DNA of 64,000 nucleotides, taken from the NCBI RefSeq assembly GCF_027579695.1, contig NC_083582.1:3218378-3282377 (forward strand), written 5' to 3'. Below, one piece after another: positions 59,138 to 64,000 of this stretch. The DNA comes from Neoarius graeffei. Its lineage: Eukaryota; Chordata; Actinopteri; Siluriformes; Ariidae. Made by a program: the position numbers and the translations under genes. Within the stretch, counting starts at the first letter, position 1, and the number at the start of each line of letters is the position of its first letter. The notes under the pieces are model-generated. The model saw nothing but the letters and a program-made list of their open reading frames with translations, did not search any database and was not told where the DNA came from.

Positions 59138-59939
59138 AGTTGTTCGGTTCTTTCAATTGTAGAAATGGACAATCAAACCCCCATCCTTCTTCTGAAGTAG
59201 GTTGAGTAGAACTCTTTGTTCTGAACCATGGGGTCTATTCTTACAATCATTCTTCTGTCTAAGAGGGAACAAATTTTGTACAACACCACAAATTTAACAG
59301 GATATGAAATTGATGAGGTTATGGGTTCATTAAGATGTGGGGGCGGATGACAGTTTTGTACCCTGCAGCACTGTCACCAGGGCCCACTGGTTTGATGTAG
59401 TTGCTGCCCAGTAAGCAGCTTTTTCTGCTCTAAAGCACCCTGCTATCAGCTCCTGTCCTGCATGGGCAGCCTCCCAGGATGTTATTGATCATAACTATTG
59501 TTGTATAAATTCACACATGTGAAAGGAAACTGTTTCCAATCTCCATTTTTTTAGCAGTTGACTCCTAATGTGTGCCCAGCTTAAATCTCTCAATCTGCAA
59601 TATAGCACCCTTCACTAAAATGCAACTCAGCAGTCTTGGATGCTTTTATTTAACTTATACCATGTGAACCAGGCTTAAAACCTTTAGCTTTGAACATATA
59701 TTGTGCCAACTGGTCACAGAGGCTTTTAACACTAAGAGTCTGTTTGTGCAGTTCATAGTTGCTTGTGAGAAGTTTGTTTAAACTTTGTTTCCCAGAACAT
59801 TACGTTTAACTCTCTTTGGGCATTTATTTAACTTACTAATTCATAAAAGGAATGACTGAGTGCTAAGGAAAGAAATCTATTTACAACACTTTTTGGTGCT
59901 TATGGGAAAGGAGGAGATGGGAGATGGGTCTGACAACTC
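59138..59939. other. kcnma1: Intron 2 sequence, no gene
   Basis: No exon is recognised. Part may belong to the 3' side of the gypsy element, but I see no boundary. Confidence 0.4.
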
Positions 59940-60229
59940 AAGGTGCATTTTTGTTTCTTTAATTTTATTTTGCAGTGACTTCACTCTGCTCTACACACGA
60001 ACCCACACAGCACTGGATTGCTCAGCACTCTCTCTGGTTACTGGCTTCTCTGAAAGAACACAAAAGATGCACATAAGTAAAATGTCAGTAATCACACACA
60101 GGTGAAACTCATCATGTGTTACCTGCTGGTCCTACCTGACTCCTTGTCGTCCACAGTTGATGCTTGATCACCCCTCCACTGCCGCATACCCCTACCACCT
60201 GACTCGGGCTGTCCAGCCTGCAGCTGACT

Positions 60230-60480
60230 CCCATCCTGGCAGGAGAGGAACTCCACCACCACAATCTGTGACCCTGGCCTGTGGACCACCTTGAACTTAA
60301 AGGGATGAAGACCCAGATACCAACAAGTGATCTGTGTGTTGGCATCCTTCATGCAGTGGAGCCACTGGAGCAGGGCATGGTCAGAACAGTGTGTGAAAGG
60401 GCATCCCAGCAGGTTGTACCGGAGAGTGAGGGCCACCCATTTGATGGCCAGACACTCCTTCTCTAGCATGCTGCACCTAC
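60230..60480 (-). pseudogene. Gypsy RNase H domain
   Basis: The minus-strand frame starts LEKECLAIKWVALTLRYNLL, with CSDHALLQWLHCMKDAN and GLHPFKFKVVHRPGSQ, typical of Ty3/gypsy RNase H C-terminal blocks. Upstream pieces to about 60900 are in other frames. Confidence 0.85.
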
Positions 60481-60779
60481 CATACTCTCCTGCACCAAGA
60501 GCTTGTGGTTAGAGTACAACATGGGGCACTCCTCACCCTCCACCACCTTGGACAAAATGGATCCCAGCTTTCTGTCTGACATGTCAGTCTGCAAGACAAA
60601 ATGGAGAGAAAAGTCAGGAGGATGCAACAGTAGGCCACTACTTTAAACTGTGAAAAAGCCAGTTCGCATAGCTACATCCAATGGACCGGATCTGGTGCCC
60701 CCTTTTTAGCGAGGTCAGTCAGTGGGCTGGTGACATCTGAAAAATTAGATACAAGCGTTCTGTAATAGCCAATCAGCCC

Positions 60780-61387
60780 CAGGAACTGCCTCATCCCCTT
60801 TTTAGTCTTGGGTAGGCCACAATTGCTGCAGTCTTATCAATTTGGGGACACACCTGCCCATGACCCAATTGGAACACCAGATACTGTACTTCCACCTGCC
60901 CAATTATACACTTCTTTGAGTTTACTGTGAGTTCCGCACATCTCAAGGATCTCAGGACAGCCCTCAGATGTTGTAAATGCTGCTGCCGATCATTATTCTA
61001 AATGTTAACGCCATTTAAATAGTCAGCCGCATATGCAATGTGTGGGTGGAGGATTCCTTAATAGGGTCAAGGGAATCTGCCAATATCCCTTAGTCAAATC
61101 CATTGTCGAATAAAAGTGAGCCATGCCTAACCGATCAAACACTTCATCAGTGCAAGTCATTGGAAATGCATCAAATTTAGACAACTGCTTTGACTTTTCT
61201 AAAGTCAACACAGAACCGGACCGACACGTCTGTTTTGGGAACTACTGTGTGACTCCTCAATTACCCCCATGTTGAGCACAGCCTTGAGTTCATCCTGAAC
61301 CACATTTTTTTGTGTTCAGGGAGACAATCCAGGTGGCTGTGTTCCACTGCCTTAGAGGAGTCTCAATGTGGTGCTCTATTAGATTAG
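60780..61387 (-). pseudogene. Gypsy reverse transcriptase fragment
   Basis: Minus strand: KSKQLSKFDAFPMTCTDEVF and STMDLTKGYWQIPLT (LDLTKGYWQ-type motif A with the first catalytic Asp). The FADD/YLDD block is not preserved as an open frame. Confidence 0.8.
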
Positions 61388-61850
61388 TGTGACCAGGCAG
61401 TGATGAAAACACATTGGAGAATTCTTCCTACAACCTGGCAACATGTGCTCTCTGGGATGATGAGAGGTGGTCTCCTCAGGGGACTGGGGTGAATTGGGCT
61501 GCACTTTACACTTGCCTCTAGTCCCAGCTCTTCCGTCTTGGGACCCACCGTCACCAGAGCCACAGGAACCACCTCTCTCCATGGCTTCAGGAGATTGAAG
61601 TGGTAAATTTGAAGTGCATCATCTCTATCCATTCACCTGACCACATAGTCAACTTCTCTGATTCACCATGTGAGGTTAAAGGATCCTTGCCACTTTGCGA
61701 GTAATTTAAACTCAACATGGGTAGGAAAACAAGTACTTTATCTCTCAGTGCAAATTCATGTAGTTGAGCCCCCATTATACAGCCAGGATTGCTGTTCTTG
61801 TGCATGGAGCAAATTCTCCTAGGTTAGGTGACTCAGCGTGTGGAGTTTTG
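61387..61850 (-). pseudogene. Gypsy integrase C-terminal region
   Basis: Minus strand: LHEFALRDKVLVFLP, the KWQGPF-like segment in a neighbouring frame, then LQIYHFNLLKPWREVVPVAL. This is the usual GPY/F-type extension after the integrase core. It runs directly into the sequence upstream of RT, which supports the unusual order. Confidence 0.75.
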
Positions 61851-62500
61851 CTCTCAGGTCAATTTAATTTTTGCTGGTAAAAGGTTCCTCTTCTCAATTT
61901 TCCCTAATGACGTCCAAGACACCACGAGGCTTGCGACCATACAATAATTGAAATGGGGAGAACCCCATGGAGGCTTGCAAGACCTCTTGTATTGCAAATA
62001 AGAGAGGTTCCAACCACCTGTCCCAATTTCTGGCGTTGTCATGAATGAACTTACGAATCATGTTTTTAAGCATCTGATTAAATAATTTGACCAGCCTGTC
62101 CGTTTGCAGATGGTAGACACTGGTACAAATCTATTTAATCCCCAGTAATTTGTACAGTTCGTGAAGTGGTTGTGCCATGAACATTGTGCCTTGATCAGTC
62201 AGGATCTCTTTTGGAATCCTGACTTGTAGAGGTTGTGTAGAGGCACTGCTTCTGGGTATTGCGTTGCATAATCCACTAAGACTAACACAAAGCGATACCT
62301 ATGTGCAGATTGATCTAATGGTTTGATGAAATTCATACCAATTCTTTTGAAGGGGATCTCAATCAATGATAAAAGGGTGCAATGGCGCTTTTGGGGTGCC
62401 TGGTGAATTCACCAACTGGCATTCGTGCTATGCCACGCACCACCTGCAAACTTCGCTGGGAATGCCTGGCCAATAGAAGCGGGCCATGAGTCATCTTAAA
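61850..62500 (-). pseudogene. Gypsy integrase catalytic core
   Basis: Minus-strand translation in mixed frames has ARFYWPGIPSEVCRWCVA, CQLVNSPGTPKAPLHPF, a VDYAT-type block, ILTDQGTMFMAQPLHELYKL (second Asp) and NMIRKFIHDNARNWDRWLEP. Many shifts and stops are present. Confidence 0.8.
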
Positions 62501-63345
62501 GTCAAAGTGAACTTTATTGTCATTCCGACCATACAACAAGTAGTGCACAGCAGAATTAAGTTGTGTTCTCTTCTAGCTCTAGCATGTGCAGTGAAAGATA
62601 TAACAGACATAACCAAATATTGCATGTAAGACATAAATGGACAAGCTGGGACTAAACAAAAATTGCACCTGTTATTTCCAGTACTGGATTTATTGCACAA
62701 TGTGATAATAAATATAAACATTGCACTACTGAAAACTGAATTTGAGGAGAAAATTCCTTACTACTGAAATGATCTTGCTGCATGGACAGATGTTTTACTT
62801 GACAAGACATCTTGGAATAAGTTGGTTACAATCTAGAACTAGTTTTAATAATCTCAGAGTTGGTGTCTTGTATTCTTTTAATAGGAAATGTGAGATTGTT
62901 TCAACTATATTCAAGATATTCTAACTTGTTAAGATATCATTTTTACAGTGTAGAAGAATACAAGACACCAACTCTGAGATTATTAAAACTAGTTCTAGAT
63001 TGTAACCAACTTATTCTAAGATGTCTTGTCAAGTAAAATTATCTGTCCATGCAGCAAGATCATTTCACTAGTATTAAGGAATTTTCTCCTCAAATTCAGT
63101 TTTCAGTTTTTTGCAGTGCACCACTGATGCGTAATAATAAAGTGCTCAAGAAATGTAAACAACTGAATATTTTTTAAAAATGGCTTGAGATGAGGTGTGT
63201 GTTTAAAGGGAATTGAGGAGTCTGATAGCCTGTGGCAATAAGCTCTTGTATAACCTGGCAGTCTGACATCTCATGCTGCGGTAGCATTTGCCAGAGGGCA
63301 GAAGCCCATGGGCAGGATGGATGGAGTCTCTGGCTATTTTGGTAT
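62500..63345 (-). mobile_element. LINE 3' fragment inserted in gypsy integrase
   Basis: The minus-strand C-terminus includes LLPSGKCYRSMRCQTARLYK and SLLPQAIRLLNSL. A 3' UTR ends TTTATTGTCATTCC-like (complement GTCAAAGTGAACTTTATTGT at 62501). It is heavily 5'-truncated, and itself split by a MITE pair at 62724-63118. Confidence 0.75.
62724..63118. mobile_element. Head-to-head pair of CACTG-ended MITEs
   Basis: A minus-strand copy (62724-62950, ending TTTTTACAGTG) is followed at once by a partial + copy (62951-63118, ending TTTTTTGCAGTG). The shared arm (AATACAAGACACCAACTCTG to GAATTTTCTCCTC) forms a long hairpin. The terminal CACTGCAAAAA suggests a CACTA/EnSpm-like source, but the target duplication is unclear. 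Confidence 0.7.
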
Positions 63346-63672
63346 TCTGTTCAGGCAGCGTTTCAGGTACAGCTCCTGTACTGGTAGGAGAGGTGTTTTA
63401 GTGTTTTATGCTGACCTAAATGCCCTGCCATGGGATTATGATGAGCCTCATGGAATAAAAGTTCTGTGCGGCTCTTCAGAACCAACAACTTGGTTATTTC
63501 CTCTCCTGTGAAAGTGTCCTGCATCACTCAATATAACCCATCTTCAATGACAGAAAAATACGGGTAGGAGAGTGCAATGTTAGACTGGAGGTTTTGACCA
63601 CTGATTACTCTCACTTGGTCAAAAGTGTGCCTCAGAGTTTCATCTTGCATGTGTTCCAATCGGAAATTCCAC
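63346..63672 (-). pseudogene. Gypsy integrase zinc-binding region
   Basis: Minus strand: RHTFDQVRVISGQ and SYPYFSVIEDGLY, then LLFHEAHHNPMAGHLGQHKT, the start of the His-His-Cys-Cys zinc-binding integrase N-terminus. The CxxC half (RWCVACHEC-like) lies beyond the LINE insertion at about 62440. Confidence 0.8.
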
Positions 63673-63905
63673 TGCAAAAAATGATATCTTAGCAAGTGAA
63701 AATATCTTGAAAATAGTTGAAACAATCGAGCATTTCCTATTAGGAGAATACAAGACGTTAATTCTGAGATTATTAAACCTAGTTCTAGATTGCAACCAAC
63801 TTATTCCAAGATGTCAAGTAAAATTATCTGTCCATGCAGCAAGATAATTTCACTAGTATTAAGGAATTTTCTCCTCAAATTCAGTTTTCAGTTTTTTGCA
63901 GTGTA
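63673..63905 (+). mobile_element. CACTG-ended MITE, single full copy
   Basis: Starts CACTGCAAAAAATGATATC, ends GTTTTTTGCAGTG, 233 bp. It is the same family as the pair at 62724-63118 and gives the reference unit for reading that palindrome. It splits the gypsy polyprotein. Confidence 0.8.
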
Positions 63906-64000
63906 AGGGAATTCCCTGTGGAGGGATGGAACCCTCCCCATTCTCTGTGTCCCCATGATATGGAGCTGACACAGACGGCCCTGGGACCAATTTGTCCCCA
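63906..64000 (-). pseudogene. Gypsy polyprotein segment upstream of integrase
   Basis: The minus-strand frame across 63906-64000 is open and is interrupted by the MITE before NFRLEHMQDETL. The domain is not identifiable from so short a piece. Confidence 0.5.

Larger units (their letters stand above)
59940..64000 (-). mobile_element. Ty3/gypsy retrotransposon, integrase-before-RT order, decayed
   Basis: Reading the minus strand from 64000, the order is an unassigned segment, integrase zinc-binding region, integrase core, integrase C-terminal region, reverse transcriptase, RNase H, then a probable LTR near 60190-59940 (with AATAAA on the minus strand at about 59965). The 5' part is outside the window. 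A LINE fragment (62500-63345) and three MITE copies interrupt it. Gmr1-like elements of fish are known to have this order; most Ty3/gypsy elements have integrase last. Confidence 0.75.

Overview
This window looks like teleost genomic DNA, probably an ostariophysan and plausibly a catfish. The evidence is intron-exon structure, many Tc1/mariner elements, several tRNA-derived SINEs of the fish type, fish-style L1, L2 and Rex1-like LINEs, and a Ty3/gypsy element of the kind common in fish. I see no bacterial or viral gene organisation. The species is an inference.

The only host gene I can support is the 5' end of kcnma1 (BK/Slo1 calcium-activated potassium channel, alpha subunit) on the + strand. 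A CpG-rich 5' region lies at about 470-720. The first coding exon ends at 1617 and carries the N-terminus, transmembrane segment S0 and the Cys cluster of the S0-S1 loop. The second coding exon is 49123-49251 and runs to the start of S1. Both junctions are phase 0. Intron 1 is 47.5 kb, and intron 2 runs off the right edge.

The rest is intronic and dominated by transposable elements. 1.6-8.8 kb holds a hAT element and a Tc1. 8.8-11.3 kb is an old Tc1 carrying two SINEs. 11.7-25.2 kb is a nested tower: a Tc1 is split by an L1, and the L1 is itself split by a putative solo LTR, SINEs, a Tc1 with an intact transposase and an unclassified DNA element. 26.8-32.7 kb is a Rex1/L2-like LINE interrupted by a hAT element and two MITEs. 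34-47.3 kb holds SINEs, an unclassified 441-bp insertion, three Tc1 elements and an L2 fragment split by a fourth Tc1. 47.9-48.8 kb is a 20-bp minisatellite just upstream of exon 2. 51-56.4 kb holds a degenerate minisatellite, hAT elements, a SINE with a MITE inside it and a mariner remnant. 60-64 kb is a decayed Ty3/gypsy retrotransposon with integrase upstream of reverse transcriptase, interrupted by a LINE fragment and MITEs.

Almost every transposon gene is broken. The clear exceptions are the 345-residue Tc1 transposase at 15225-16262 and the L1 ORF1 at 24030-24902. The host-relevant points are the reading frame at the start of exon 1, a TG-repeat 3' splice site at exon 2, and the CTAAC-bearing minisatellite in front of it.
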